The position numbers were made by a program, and so were the translations under genes. DNA of 64,000 nt from NCBI GenBank assembly GCA_031761875.1, contig CP134492.1, forward strand, positions 3,286,001 through 3,350,000, given 5' to 3'. The DNA is from Bacillaceae bacterium IKA-2. GTDB lineage: Bacteria > Bacillota > Bacilli > Bacillales > Anaerobacillaceae. The notes beneath the pieces were generated by a model that worked only from the letters and a program-made list of their open reading frames with translations, was not told where the DNA came from and ran no database searches. The first letter of the stretch is position 1, and every line of letters starts with the position of its first letter. Shown here in pieces: positions 41,536 through 50,620 of this stretch.

Positions 41536-41634
41536 AGATTTCCCTCATTATCATTAATTAACTGCTAAGCAAAGAAAATTCAAAAAAAACGGTAACGCAT
41601 CTTTTTGACCCTTACTGAGAAGCTAAGATTATTA

Positions 41635-42087
41635 TTATTTTTCTTTGCTCATTTCTCCATGTAAATTACTTAATTTTTGTTCTAAACCTTTTACCTCCTC
41701 ATTAGAAAGGTTCAATAACACATCACTTAAATAATCTTGACGTTTTATAATCACTTCTCGAATAATTGTTGCTCCTTTTTCAAGTAAATGAATTCGGACA
41801 ACCCGCCGATCATTTTGATCTTTCAATCGTTCCACTAATCCGTTTTTTTCCATTCGATCGATTAAGTCAGTTGTTGTACTACATGCTAAATACATTTTTG
41901 TTGATAACTCACCAATTGTCATATCTCCATGTTCATGCAGCCATTGCAAAGCAACAAACTGCGGTGGAGTAATTGGAAACTGCGTTAATATTTCTCGCCC
42001 TTTTTGTTTCACTATATCTGCAATCATTCTTAATGACTTTTCTATATTGGCTACTTGCTGCATTTTATCATCAATTTTTTGGTCCAT
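41635..42087 (-). CDS. ysmB: MarR-family transcriptional regulator YsmB
   Basis: A winged-helix MarR regulator of about 150 residues. The winged helix spans about 42-107 (PPQFVALQWLHEHGDMTIGELSTKMYLACSTTTDLIDRMEKNGLVERL) with the wing KDQNDRRVVRIHL; flanking helices form the dimer interface. The frame is open to 42171 (178 aa). ATG 42087 is preferred because GGGAGG lies six bases before it and the extra 28 residues are not MarR-like. Position next to racE matches B. subtilis ysmB. The target is unknown, though it faces the atoE transporter across a short gap. Confidence 0.88.
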   Translation of the reverse strand: MDQKIDDKMQQVANIEKSLRMIADIVKQKGREILTQFPITPPQFVALQWLHEHGDMTIGELSTKMYLACSTTTDLIDRMEKNGLVERLKDQNDRRVVRIHLLEKGATIIREVIIKRQDYLSDVLLNLSNEEVKGLEQKLSNLHGEMSKEK

Positions 42088-42235
42088 ATCCAGCCTCCCT
42101 GAAGATTTACTATCTAGTTCAGTATTCATAATTACATTTTCCTTGTTTTTCACTATAAATTCAAGTCCCACACGACAGACATTCTGAAAAAACCTGTGTT
42201 TTTTACAATAATCTTTAGATTTTCTTTATTAAAAG

Positions 42236-42266
42236 AGCAAAAAAGGGCTATTTATTAAATAGCCCC
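42236..42266 (-). terminator. Terminator of the atoE-like gene
   Basis: GGGCTATTT, a 3-base loop and AAATAGCCC followed by TTTTTTGC on the minus strand, about 80 bases after the gene. Confidence 0.82.
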
Positions 42267-42287
42267 CAATTAAAAACCTATATTCTA

Positions 42288-42307
42288 CTTGAGTGAATTT
42301 CATAATT
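42288..42307. repeat. Single arm of the TGAATTTCATAAT palindromic element
   Basis: GAGTGAATTTCATAATTAC matches the arm of the palindromic elements at 31987, 44932 and 60858. No matching second arm was found, so this is probably a partial copy. It lies just after the atoE-like gene. Confidence 0.4.
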
Positions 42308-42344
42308 ACCTAAAATTAAAAGAATGACCCTTTCCAACTCTTTT

Positions 42345-43661
42345 TTAAAAAAATAGCAATCCAAGACCAATAATGAAGCCTGATACAAAAAGAACTATGA
42401 TACAAAACCCCATAATGTCTTTTGCTTTTAAACCTGCAATTGCCAAAGCTGGTAATGCCCAGAATGGCTGGATCATATTCGTCCATGCGTCTCCCCAAGC
42501 TACTGCCATTGCAGTTTTTGCTGCCGATACACCCAAATTACTTCCAGCTTCTAACATAATTGGTGCCTGCACTGCCCATTGGCCACCACCTGATGGAACA
42601 AAGAAGTTAACAATACCTGCACTTATGAAAGCAAATAGCGGAAATGTCGTTTCAGTTGAAATAACTACAAACCATTCCGACATTAATCCAGCAAGTCCTG
42701 AGGCAACCATCATTCCCATGATCCCTGCATAAAAAGGAAACTGGATAATAATACCACCAGCATTTTTCACTGCATTTGCAACAGAGTCTAAAAAGTTTCG
42801 TGGTGTTTTATGAAATAAAATTCCTAGAAATAAGAAGATAAAATTAACAATATTTAAATTTAAACTGAAACCATTTTGAGATATATAGTATAAAATAAAT
42901 GTTATCCCGAGCAAACCTGTTGCCATCGACAAAATCACACTATTCTCCATCCGTGTTGCCGGAGTAATCTCTTCTGTTGCAGCCTGTTTACTTACTTCAT
43001 CTTCTACAAGTAAGCTTTTGTCAACATGGACAGCTTCCTTATTATTCATCATTAGCCTATTTAAAATAGGTAACGTAACAAAAAGGGCAACAACAATAAC
43101 TAGATTAAAAGTTGAAAAAATTGTTGCACTAGTTGGAATGATCCCAATTAGCTCTTCAGAGAAGTGTCCTGGTGTTGCTATTGTTAATGGGATTGAACCC
43201 GCTAATCCCCCGTGCCAAACGATAAACCCTGAATAAGCACTTGCTATTAAAAGTCGGTAATCAACTTTTGCTACCTGTCTTGCCAATTCTTTAGCAAAAA
43301 GGGCACCAATAACTAAACCAAATCCCCAGTTAATCCAACTTGCAGCTAAACTAACAACTGTAACTAAAATGATTGCCGACCCTGGAGTTTTTGCAAAACT
43401 AGCTAACTTTTTTAAGACATTTTTGAAGAACGGACTGCTTGCCAGTACATATCCAGTAACTAAAACCAGGACCATTTGCATCGCAAATGCTAATAAACTC
43501 CAAAAACCGTCTCCCCAATAAACAACCATGTCTAGCGGTGAACTACTAGTTAGTACTAACCCCAACACATATACTACTAATGTTAAAATAATGACGAATA
43601 AAAATGGATCTGGTAAATAGCGTTGCATAATTCTGTTTGTAAATGCCGTAAGTGTATTCAT
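42345..43661 (-). CDS. atoE: Short-chain fatty acid transporter, AtoE family
   Basis: A polytopic membrane protein of 438 residues with about 11 hydrophobic segments, matching the AtoE/TIGR00366-type short-chain fatty acid permeases. The N-terminus TAFTNRIMQRYLPDPFLFVIILT, WINWGFGLVIGALFAKELAR, GFIVWHGGLAGSIPLTIATPGH and the C-terminal FFVPSGGGQWAVQAPIM are characteristic. A cytoplasmic charged loop lies at about 205-240. It probably imports butyrate or acetoacetate. It is inserted between gerE and ysmB, which are adjacent in B. subtilis, and a perfect cre site lies upstream, so it may be repressed by CcpA on good carbon sources. Confidence 0.92.
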   Translation of the reverse strand: MNTLTAFTNRIMQRYLPDPFLFVIILTLVVYVLGLVLTSSSPLDMVVYWGDGFWSLLAFAMQMVLVLVTGYVLASSPFFKNVLKKLASFAKTPGSAIILVTVVSLAASWINWGFGLVIGALFAKELARQVAKVDYRLLIASAYSGFIVWHGGLAGSIPLTIATPGHFSEELIGIIPTSATIFSTFNLVIVVALFVTLPILNRLMMNNKEAVHVDKSLLVEDEVSKQAATEEITPATRMENSVILSMATGLLGITFILYYISQNGFSLNLNIVNFIFLFLGILFHKTPRNFLDSVANAVKNAGGIIIQFPFYAGIMGMMVASGLAGLMSEWFVVISTETTFPLFAFISAGIVNFFVPSGGGQWAVQAPIMLEAGSNLGVSAAKTAMAVAWGDAWTNMIQPFWALPALAIAGLKAKDIMGFCIIVLFVSGFIIGLGLLFF

Positions 43662-43750
43662 TTGCCCATCACCTCTTTTAAGTTTTTTTATTGCTTAACA
43701 AGATCTTGTAGCAAGACCTACTAAAATAGTATTCAGAAAATCAACAAATA

Positions 43751-43764
43751 TGTAAACGCTTTCA
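43751..43764. promoter_or_regulatory. cre site (CcpA operator) upstream of atoE
   Basis: TGTAAACGCTTTCA matches all 14 positions of TGWAANCGNTNWCA. Read on the minus strand it overlaps a TTTACA -35 element, followed 17 bases later by AATACT, so CcpA binding would block the promoter. Confidence 0.8.
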
Positions 43765-43872
43765 GATGTTATTTTACCGATACTTCAAAAAGTAACATGA
43801 TAGCTACAAACTCTCAACGGTTTTAATTGTAAGTGTTTTCAGATAATTTATTCAAGTTTATTCTATGTAATT

Positions 43873-43931
43873 AAAAAAAGGCTGACCCGTAAACATTTAC
43901 TTTTCCAAAGTAATCATGTTTACAGGCCAGC
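43873..43931 (-). terminator. Terminator of gerE
   Basis: A long imperfect stem of more than 20 bp (GGCTGACCCGTAAACAT... with ...ATGTTTACAGGCCAGC) followed by TTTTTTTAAT on the minus strand, just after the gerE stop. Confidence 0.85.
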
Positions 43932-43938
43932 TGAAGTA

Positions 43939-44163
43939 TTAAATTACTAAATATCCTAACCGCACCAATTCAATAACTGCTTGGGAGCGCCCCTTTACTC
44001 CAAGCTTCTGCATTGTGTTTGAAATGTGATTACGAACAGTCTTCTCACTTATGAATAACTCTTGTGCAATTTCCCTTGTTGTTTTATCTTGAACGAGTAA
44101 ATCAAATACTTCTTTCTCACGTTTTGTGAGTAGTGGTTTAGGACGAAATTCGTGGTCTTTCAA
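43939..44163 (-). CDS. gerE: Late sporulation regulator GerE
   Basis: A 74-residue LuxR-type helix-turn-helix protein, the last regulator of the mother-cell cascade, which tunes coat gene expression together with SigK. The whole protein is the DNA-binding domain: LTKREKEVFDLLVQDKTTREIAQELFISEKTVRNHISNTMQKLGVKGR. Length and sequence match Bacillus GerE closely. A SigK-type promoter precedes it and a strong terminator follows, so it is monocistronic. Confidence 0.98.
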   Translation of the reverse strand: MKDHEFRPKPLLTKREKEVFDLLVQDKTTREIAQELFISEKTVRNHISNTMQKLGVKGRSQAVIELVRLGYLVI

Positions 44164-44224
44164 TTAGTTCACCCTCTCTTGCACGGGCTGCAATTCATAG
44201 GAATATTTTAGTATTTAGCTACGG

Positions 44225-44252
44225 TATCCTATGTTAGAAGATGTTCTAGTGT
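44225..44252 (-). promoter_or_regulatory. SigK-type promoter of gerE
   Basis: On the minus strand AC (complement 44251-44252), a 17-base spacer and CATAGGATA (complement 44225-44233) fit the SigK pattern AC-n-CATAnnnTA; a second AC gives a 15-base spacer. SigK control of gerE is known. Confidence 0.65.
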
Positions 44253-44294
44253 GACTCAGTAATTAAATTGTATAAACTTTTAATTTAGGATATT

Positions 44295-44747
44295 TTAAAA
44301 TGAAGAATGAAGTTTTTCTCTTAAACTTTCAGCCCATATTTCCGGTTTACCTGTTTTTTTATGAACTTGAACCATTCTACCTCTACCAGTTATACAGACA
44401 TCACCATCTTGATTTTTTATCATGTAGTTCAAGTCGCAGGATGTACTTCCTAAAGATTCAATTTTCACTAATACTTGTAAGCGATCATCGAAGAATACTT
44501 GTCGTAAAAAATTGCATTGCAAATCAGCAGTAACTGGGATTGTCTCACTAGATTGGGTAAGCCATTCTTGCATTAGCCCTATTTCTTTAAAAAATTCAAT
44601 ACGACCTTCTTCAAAGTAAACAAACACCTTCGTATTATTTAAATGCCCAAAGGCGTCGGTTTCACAAAAGCGCACTTTAATAGGATATGAATAAGAAAAA
44701 CTATTGATCCACTGTTCATAGTTGTCGATATAAGAAATATTTTTCAT
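44295..44747 (-). CDS. ysmA: YsmA-like hotdog-fold thioesterase
   Basis: An acyl-CoA thioesterase of the 4-hydroxybenzoyl-CoA/YbgC type (150 aa). The fold's signature VRFCETDAFGHLNNTKVFVYFEEGR covers about residues 25-49, with the catalytic Asp in ETDAFGH. The substrate is unknown; nearby fatty-acid genes suggest an acyl-CoA, but that is an inference. It lies between sdhB and gerE as ysmA does in B. subtilis. Confidence 0.9.
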   Translation of the reverse strand: MKNISYIDNYEQWINSFSYSYPIKVRFCETDAFGHLNNTKVFVYFEEGRIEFFKEIGLMQEWLTQSSETIPVTADLQCNFLRQVFFDDRLQVLVKIESLGSTSCDLNYMIKNQDGDVCITGRGRMVQVHKKTGKPEIWAESLREKLHSSF

Positions 44748-44864
44748 CTAACCACGGCTCCTTGAAAAATTAGATTAAACTTACTATCAGTAGCTAGGTT
44801 CTAAGCTGTTCAACTAGCTAACTAAAAATTATTATGAATGAATAGCCATTCAATTTATTGGGTG

Positions 44865-44917
44865 AAAAAAAAGAGACTGACTATTATATAATTCCTTATA
44901 GTCAGTCTCTTTTTTTA
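44865..44917. terminator. Bidirectional terminator after sdhB
   Basis: AGAGACTGACTAT and ATAGTCAGTCTCT form a perfect 13-bp stem with an A run on one side and a T run on the other. Confidence 0.9.
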
Positions 44918-44931
44918 TTTGTTACACTTTT

Positions 44932-45045
44932 ATGAATTGCATAATGGTAATTCAGCGCTACTAAGATACTATATCTAGTTGAGTTGGACCTTCCTCTACT
45001 AGATATAGCTTGATGTAGCTAATATACTGATATTATGAAATTCAT
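44932..45045. repeat. MITE-like palindromic element after sdhB
   Basis: A 114-bp element with ends ATGAATTGCATAAT and ATTATGAAATTCAT (inverted, 13 of 14 matching) and an internal perfect inverted repeat CTATATCTAGT/ACTAGATATAG (44969-44979, 44998-45008). Inner and outer segments resemble the element at 60858. It lies four bases after the sdhB stop and before its terminator, so it would be in the sdh 3' UTR. No coding capacity. Confidence 0.62.
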
Positions 45046-45048
45046 TCC

Positions 45049-45810
45049 TTAAATATTATTGTCGCTACCAAAGAAATTCATAAATGATTGAACTGTTGTA
45101 TCGCGATTTAGTGCTGCTATTGATGTTGTTAATGGAATTCCTTTTGGACATGCTTGAACACAGTTCTGGGAGTTACCACAGTTTGCTAAACCGCCTTCAC
45201 CCATAATTGTCTCAAGGCGTTCTGCTTTATTCATTTCACCCGTTGGATGTGCGTTGAATAGGCGAACCTGTGATAACGGAGCTGGCCCAATAAATGGTGA
45301 GCCACTATTTACATTAGGACACGCTTCTAGGCACACGCCACAAGTCATACATTTAGAAAGTTCATATGCCCATTGGCGTTTTCCTTCAGCCATTCTCGGT
45401 CCAGGACCTAGGTCATACGTACCGTCGATTGGTATCCATGCTTTTACTTTTTTTAATGATTCGAACATTCGTGTACGATCAACAATTAAGTCACGAACAA
45501 CTGGGAACGTTCGCATTGGTTCTAAGCGAATCGGTTGTTCTAATTGGTCAATTAACGCTGTACAGGATTGGCGTGGTTTTCCATTGATCACCATCGAACA
45601 GGCGCCACAAACCTCTTCTAAACAGCTCATATCCCATGTAACCGATGTAGACTTTGCTCCTGATGAATTTACAGGATTTCGTTGCAATACCATAAGAGCA
45701 GAAATAACGTTCATATTCTCACGATAAGGTATTTCAAATTCTTCTTTATATGGCGCTGAATTTGTATCCGCTTGACGAGTGATTATAAATCGAATCGTTT
45801 TTTCGCTCAT
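45049..45810 (-). CDS. sdhB: Succinate dehydrogenase iron-sulphur subunit
   Basis: Electron-transfer subunit (253 aa) of succinate:menaquinone reductase. The N-terminal ferredoxin domain has the [2Fe-2S] ligands in CLEEVCGACSMVINGKPRQSC (spread over about 63-83). The C-terminal domain has the [4Fe-4S] motif CMTCGVCLEACP (about 154-165) and the CVQACPKGIP cysteines for the 3Fe-4S/second cluster. It overlaps sdhA by four bases. Its stop is followed closely by a MITE-like element. Confidence 0.98.
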   Translation of the reverse strand: MSEKTIRFIITRQADTNSAPYKEEFEIPYRENMNVISALMVLQRNPVNSSGAKSTSVTWDMSCLEEVCGACSMVINGKPRQSCTALIDQLEQPIRLEPMRTFPVVRDLIVDRTRMFESLKKVKAWIPIDGTYDLGPGPRMAEGKRQWAYELSKCMTCGVCLEACPNVNSGSPFIGPAPLSQVRLFNAHPTGEMNKAERLETIMGEGGLANCGNSQNCVQACPKGIPLTTSIAALNRDTTVQSFMNFFGSDNNI

Positions 45811-47576
45811 TTTTTCTCACTCACTTTCTTTGTAGTTGAGTAGTCTCGTTTTCTCGGTGGTATTAGAGAAATATCAACTTCTTCATATTCAAATTCAGGA
45901 GCATTTTTCTCCGCGTTGTATTTTGCCTTTGTCGTCTTTAACCATTCTTCATCATTACGTTCTGGAAATTCTGGTTTATAATGGGCTCCACGACTTTCGT
46001 TACGATTGAGGGCTCCAAGTGTAATAACACGAGCTAAATTAAGCATACCTTCGAGCTGACGTGTAAAGGCCACACCTTGGTTACTCCATTTTGCTGTATC
46101 ATTAATGTTAATGTTTTTATAACGTTCCATTAATTCGACTATTTTAGCATCTGTTTCGATGAGACGCTCATTTATACGAACAACGGTTACATTTTCTGTC
46201 ATCAACTCGCCAAGTTCCTTGTGAATTTGATAGGCATTTTCTGTACCATTCATTTTTAAAATAGAATCAAAATTTTCTTGCGCCTCTTTTGTATGGCTCT
46301 CAAAAATTGATGCTGAAACATCATCAGATTTTATTTCTAAATTATTAATGTATTTAACTGCATTAGGTCCTGCTACCATGCCGCCATAAATTGCAGAAAG
46401 AAGCGAATTTGCCCCTAAACGATTAGCACCATGCTGAGAATAATCTACTTCACCAGCTGCAAACAAACCAGGAATATTAGTCATTTGATCGAAATCAACC
46501 CATAGACCACCCATTGAATAATGAACACCTGGAAAAATCTTCATTGGCACTTTACGAGGATCATCACCCATGAACTTCTCATAAATTTCCATAATACCAC
46601 CAAGTTTAATATCTAGTTCCTTAGGATCTTTATGTGAAAGATCTAAGTAAACCATATTTTCTCCATTGATACCTAATTTTTGATTAACACAAACGTCAAA
46701 AATTTCTCTTGTTGCTATGTCACGAGGTACAAGGTTACCAAAAGCAGGATATTTTTCTTCTAAAAAGTACCATGGTTTACCATCTTTATACGTCCAAATA
46801 CGTCCACCTTCTCCACGAGCACTTTCACTCATAAGGCGAAGTTTGTCCTCACCTGGAATTGATGTTGGATGAATTTGAATGAATTCACCATTGGCATAAT
46901 ATACGCCTTGTTCATATAGCTTTGCAGCAGCATATCCTGTATTAATCATTGAGTTTGTAGATTTTCCAAAAACAATACCAGGGCCACCTGTTGCAACGAT
47001 AACTGCGTCACCTTTAAAATGTTCGATTTCAGAAGTAGTTAAATTTTGAGCAACAATCCCTCGACAAATTCCTTCATCATCAATAATCGCCGATAAAAAT
47101 TCCCAACCTTCGTACTTTTTAACAAGTCCCTTTGTTTCAAAACGACGAACTTGCTCATCTAATGCATATAATAACTGCTGACCAGTTGTTGCTCCTGCGA
47201 AGGCAGTACGATGGACTTGAGTCCCACCGAATCGGCGAAAATCTAGTAAACCTTCTGGAGTCCTATTAAACATGACTCCCATACGATCCATTAAATTAAT
47301 AATTCCTGGCGCTGCATCACACATTGCTTTTACCGGTGGTTGGTTAGCTAAAAAGTCTCCACCGTAAACTGAATCATCGAGGTGCAATGCAGGTGAATCA
47401 CCCTCACCTTTTGTATTTACAGCTCCGTTAATGCCACCTTGGGCACAAACAGAGTGAGATCGTTTAACTGGTACTACTGAAAATAAATCTATTTGAAAAC
47501 CCGCTTCAGCTGCTTTTATAGCAGCCATTAAACCTGCAAGGCCACCACCAACTATGACAATTTTTCCTGTACTCAT
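45807..47576 (-). CDS. sdhA: Succinate dehydrogenase flavoprotein subunit
   Basis: Catalytic subunit (589 aa) with covalent FAD, oxidising succinate to fumarate. Dinucleotide motif IVGGGLAGLMAAIKAAEAG (about 6-24), the FAD-linking region SHSVCAQGGINGA (His about 41), the catalytic-site HPTSIPG and SESARGEGGRIWT (about 255-270), and HYSMGGLWVD (about 359-368). The C-terminal domain is normal. Lies between sdhC and sdhB. Confidence 0.98.
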   Translation of the reverse strand: MSTGKIVIVGGGLAGLMAAIKAAEAGFQIDLFSVVPVKRSHSVCAQGGINGAVNTKGEGDSPALHLDDSVYGGDFLANQPPVKAMCDAAPGIINLMDRMGVMFNRTPEGLLDFRRFGGTQVHRTAFAGATTGQQLLYALDEQVRRFETKGLVKKYEGWEFLSAIIDDEGICRGIVAQNLTTSEIEHFKGDAVIVATGGPGIVFGKSTNSMINTGYAAAKLYEQGVYYANGEFIQIHPTSIPGEDKLRLMSESARGEGGRIWTYKDGKPWYFLEEKYPAFGNLVPRDIATREIFDVCVNQKLGINGENMVYLDLSHKDPKELDIKLGGIMEIYEKFMGDDPRKVPMKIFPGVHYSMGGLWVDFDQMTNIPGLFAAGEVDYSQHGANRLGANSLLSAIYGGMVAGPNAVKYINNLEIKSDDVSASIFESHTKEAQENFDSILKMNGTENAYQIHKELGELMTENVTVVRINERLIETDAKIVELMERYKNININDTAKWSNQGVAFTRQLEGMLNLARVITLGALNRNESRGAHYKPEFPERNDEEWLKTTKAKYNAEKNAPEFEYEEVDISLIPPRKRDYSTTKKVSEKK

Positions 47577-47601
47577 TTATATCCGCTCCTTCCGTATTTG
47601 C

Positions 47602-48210
47602 TTAAACAAATGCTAAGATTGAACTAATACCAACATACGTAATCGCGATGAAAACACCTAACGTTACATACGTTGAAATTAGTTGTGACCTTGGAGTAAT
47701 CGTAATTCCCCATGAGACCATAAACGACCAAAGTCCATTTGCGAAGTGAAATGTTGCTGCGACAATTCCAACAATATAAAACGCTAGAATATAAGGGTTA
47801 GAGACAATCTGTGCCATCATATTAAAATCAACTGTTGCTCCACGAAGGGCAGCAATTCTTGTTTCCCATACATGCCAAGCTAAGAAAATTACTGTAATTA
47901 CACCTGAAGTGCGTTGCAATCTGAACATCCAATTGCGTAAATAACTATAACTATTTGTGTTATGTTTCGCTTGAAAGGCAATATAAAGACCATAGATTGC
48001 ATGGAAAAGTAAAGGTAAGAAAATAACAAAGATTTCTAAGACATAACGAAATGGTAAACTTTCCATAAAATGAGTAGCGGCGTTGTAGCTTTCAGCCCCT
48101 CTTGTTGCAAAATAGTTTACTGTTAAATGCACAACTAAAAATAATCCAACTGGTATAACTCCTAATAAGGAGTGCAATTTGCGGTACATAAATTCTCGAT
48201 TCCCGGCCAT
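47602..48210 (-). CDS. sdhC: Succinate dehydrogenase cytochrome b558 subunit
   Basis: Di-haem membrane anchor (202 aa) with five membrane helices, passing electrons to menaquinone. Haem-ligand histidines are in RKLHSLLGVIPVGLFLVVHL (two), LLFHAIYGLYIAF, TVIFLAWHVW and FHFANGLWSFMVSWG. First gene of sdhCAB, with a SigA-type promoter and a probable cre site about 200-290 bases upstream. The long leader (about 200 bases) between promoter and start holds no obvious structured element. Confidence 0.97.
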   Translation of the reverse strand: MAGNREFMYRKLHSLLGVIPVGLFLVVHLTVNYFATRGAESYNAATHFMESLPFRYVLEIFVIFLPLLFHAIYGLYIAFQAKHNTNSYSYLRNWMFRLQRTSGVITVIFLAWHVWETRIAALRGATVDFNMMAQIVSNPYILAFYIVGIVAATFHFANGLWSFMVSWGITITPRSQLISTYVTLGVFIAITYVGISSILAFV

Positions 48211-48417
48211 ACTTTATTTCCCCCTGTTTTCAAAGTTTTGTCAAGGTAATGAAACCATTACTCCAAAATAATGACTTATTCCAACCTTTTTCAATCATTT
48301 ACTCTCTTTATTATTAAATAGCACCCCTCCACAAGCTTATAGTAAACATTAATATGATAGTTTTTTATTTATTAATAAAATAAAATTAACTACCTTTAAT
48401 TATACTGTGACCACTCT

Positions 48418-48447
48418 ATTTTACTCCCTATTTACTGGTAGCGTCAA
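48418..48447 (-). promoter_or_regulatory. SigA-type promoter of sdhCAB
   Basis: On the minus strand TTGACG (complement 48442-48447), an 18-base spacer and TAAAAT (complement 48418-48423). It would start transcription near 48410, giving a leader of about 200 bases. Confidence 0.6.
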
Positions 48448-48485
48448 GATGACTGCGCTATATTATATTTTGTAAATCCTGATTA

Positions 48486-48500
48486 ATGGAAGCGCTCTAT
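48486..48500. promoter_or_regulatory. Probable cre-like site upstream of the sdh promoter
   Basis: ATGGAAGCGCTCTAT fits WTGNAANCGNWNNCW at 14 of 15 positions but TGWAANCGNTNWCA at only 11 of 14. It lies 38 bases upstream of the -35. The remaining bases of 48211-48694 hold no gene I can support. Confidence 0.4.
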
Positions 48501-48606
48501 TACTATTGTTTGAACTTTAACAACCACTCTTAAGTCTTTGTATCACTCAATTAAATAGCTTTTTTTTTAAGGATTTTTATAGTAAATACACTATTAAAAA
48601 CGATTC

Positions 48607-48636
48607 AGACACAAATTGTTAACATTTTGTGTCTGT
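48607..48636 (-). terminator. Hairpin after the Ktr gene
   Basis: CAGACACAAA and TTTGTGTCTG around TGTTAACA form a long palindrome 60 bases after the gene end. The T run (GTTTTTAAT) starts five bases late, so termination is probable, not certain. Confidence 0.5.
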
Positions 48637-48694
48637 TTGCAACTTGTAATTTATCGATAATAAATAAAGAGATAGCAATTTTACCGATTCTCTT

Positions 48695-50044
48695 TTATCC
48701 GATAATAATCCGCTCAGTTGGATATTTATAATGACTTTTTGTTTCTTTCTTTCGAACTGAGAAAAGAAAGGCAATAAGTCCTACACGCCCAATAAACATT
48801 AAAATCATTAAAATCATTTGACTCGGTAAACTTAAATCTGGGGTAATACCCATAGAAAGTCCGGTTGTTCCGAATGCTGAACTCGTTTCAAAAATTATCG
48901 CTATTAGCGCCATATCACTGCTAGTTTCAAAAGCTGCAATTAAAATAATCGCCGAAAATAACATCACAATAAAAACTGAGAGGACTATAAATGCTTTTCT
49001 TTGGTCGTCTTGATGAATTTCGCGCCCAAAAACTTTTACATCCGTTTTTCCTAAAGCAAAGCTACGTATTGTCAAAAACATAACTGCCAACGTTGTCGTT
49101 CTAATTCCACCGCCAACACTCGATGGACTTGCTCCAATGATCATTAGCCCTGACATTAACAGTAAAGTAGCTAAACTTAGGTCAGACATCTCCATCGTTG
49201 ATAAACCACCACTTCTAGCAGTCGCTGAGTTAAATAACGAATAAAATAACTGCTGGTGCCATTCTAAACCAACATAAAAATGTCCGAATTCAAGAGCCCA
49301 AATCGCAATAAATCCAAATAAAAATACGATGAAATAGGTTGACGTTGCAATTTTTGTAAATAAACTGAACTTAAAATTAGGCTCAGTCCTGGAGAAATAC
49401 TGTTTTAACTCCATTAACACCGGGAAACCAATTGCTCCTGCAAAAATAAGTAAGATCACAATAAGTTGAACAAAGTAATCATTCGCAAAGGGAAGTAGCG
49501 ATTGACCAGTTACGTCAAAACCGGCATTTGTAAATGCGCTTAAAGATGCAAAAGCACCTTGATAATAAGCTTCTCCAACTGTGTCAAAATAATTTATGTA
49601 ATAGGTACCTAAAATTAATGCACCGATTATTTCAATACCAAAAGCAACAATTAAAATCCCTCTCATTAAATTTACGAGACCTGAAAAGTTACTTTGATTT
49701 TGGTCAACCATTATTAACATCCGCTGTGATAGAACGATTTTCTTTCCGAAAAGCATCCATACGAAAGTACCCAAGGTCATAATACCAATTCCACCTATTT
49801 GAATAGCTAGTGCTAAAAAAGCGATCCCTACATAGCTATACGTCTCTGAGACATTAACAACCGTTAGTCCTGTAACACTTACGGCACTAACAGAGGTAAA
49901 TACCGCTTCAGAATAGGAAACGTCAACTCCTGGCAGATGAGCGATTGGTAAATATAGCAACAAACTAAACAAGAACATCGCCAAAACATAAGCAAAAATA
50001 ATAACCCGAAATGGGGTCAAAAATTTCCCCTTTGATAATTTCAT
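48695..50044 (-). CDS. Ktr-type potassium uptake channel subunit (KtrB/KtrD)
   Basis: TrkH/KtrB superfamily membrane protein (449 aa) with four pore-forming repeats. The filter glycines are visible in VSVTGLTVV (about 56), TNAGFDVTG (about 172), SATARSGGLST (about 287) and GTTGLSMG (about 405). The protein moves K+ (often Na+-coupled) across the membrane with a cytosolic RCK subunit (KtrA/KtrC). No RCK gene is adjacent. C-terminal TERIIIG is typical. KtrB and KtrD cannot be separated from sequence alone. Confidence 0.92.
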   Translation of the reverse strand: MKLSKGKFLTPFRVIIFAYVLAMFLFSLLLYLPIAHLPGVDVSYSEAVFTSVSAVSVTGLTVVNVSETYSYVGIAFLALAIQIGGIGIMTLGTFVWMLFGKKIVLSQRMLIMVDQNQSNFSGLVNLMRGILIVAFGIEIIGALILGTYYINYFDTVGEAYYQGAFASLSAFTNAGFDVTGQSLLPFANDYFVQLIVILLIFAGAIGFPVLMELKQYFSRTEPNFKFSLFTKIATSTYFIVFLFGFIAIWALEFGHFYVGLEWHQQLFYSLFNSATARSGGLSTMEMSDLSLATLLLMSGLMIIGASPSSVGGGIRTTTLAVMFLTIRSFALGKTDVKVFGREIHQDDQRKAFIVLSVFIVMLFSAIILIAAFETSSDMALIAIIFETSSAFGTTGLSMGITPDLSLPSQMILMILMFIGRVGLIAFLFSVRKKETKSHYKYPTERIIIG

Positions 50045-50167
50045 TAGTTTGTACCTCCAAAATGATTCGGGGATTAGTATACCACATAATTAAATAGATG
50101 ATATAGTGAATTAATCAGGAAAGAGCTATAATAAAAATAGGATCAAATTATCAATTAAATAAAGTGG

Positions 50168-50617
50168 GTGACGAAAATGATCTTTGGTCAAAAAAAGCAA
50201 GAAGTGGTTAACAACTCACCCGATCAAATTCCTTTGTTCGGCTATGAGTTATTAAGGGACGACGTGCTCCCTGAACTTTTGGGAAAAGAGTATCAATCAA
50301 TTTTATACTGGGCTGGTAAAACGTTAGCAAGAAAATATCCTCTTAGTTCAATTGAAGAGATAATTGCTTTTTTTACAAAAGCTGGATGGGGAGAACTTTT
50401 GTTAATTAAGGAAAAAAATGATGAAGCTTTATTTGAACTTACTTCGCCATTATTTGAACAAAAAAAAATTCTTTCTACACCTTTAGAGGCTGGTTTTTTA
50501 GCTCAACAAATTCAGTATATCAAAGAATTTATTACCGAAACAAATGAAACTGTAAAAAATGGTAGAGCAACAAAAATTGTTTATCGAGTTAAGTGGGATA
50601 CCCACGATAGAGTGTAA
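50168..50617 (+). CDS. yslB: DUF2507 protein YslB
   Basis: Soluble 149-residue protein of the DUF2507 family; no biochemical function is assigned. The middle (QIPLFGYELLRDDVLPELLGKEYQSILYWAGKTLARKYPL, about 18-57) is the conserved part of the family and resembles V4R-like ligand-binding domains. It is on the plus strand, divergent from the Ktr gene and convergent with uvrC. Repeat copy D fills the space between its stop and the uvrC stop. GTGGGTGA precedes the ATG. Confidence 0.88.
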   Translation: MTKMIFGQKKQEVVNNSPDQIPLFGYELLRDDVLPELLGKEYQSILYWAGKTLARKYPLSSIEEIIAFFTKAGWGELLLIKEKNDEALFELTSPLFEQKKILSTPLEAGFLAQQIQYIKEFITETNETVKNGRATKIVYRVKWDTHDRV

Positions 50618-50620
50618 GAG

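Noticed and set aside
45049-48210. Fumarate reductase instead of succinate dehydrogenase
   Set aside because: The C-A-B order with a single five-helix di-haem anchor is the Bacillus succinate:menaquinone reductase; sequence marks agree.
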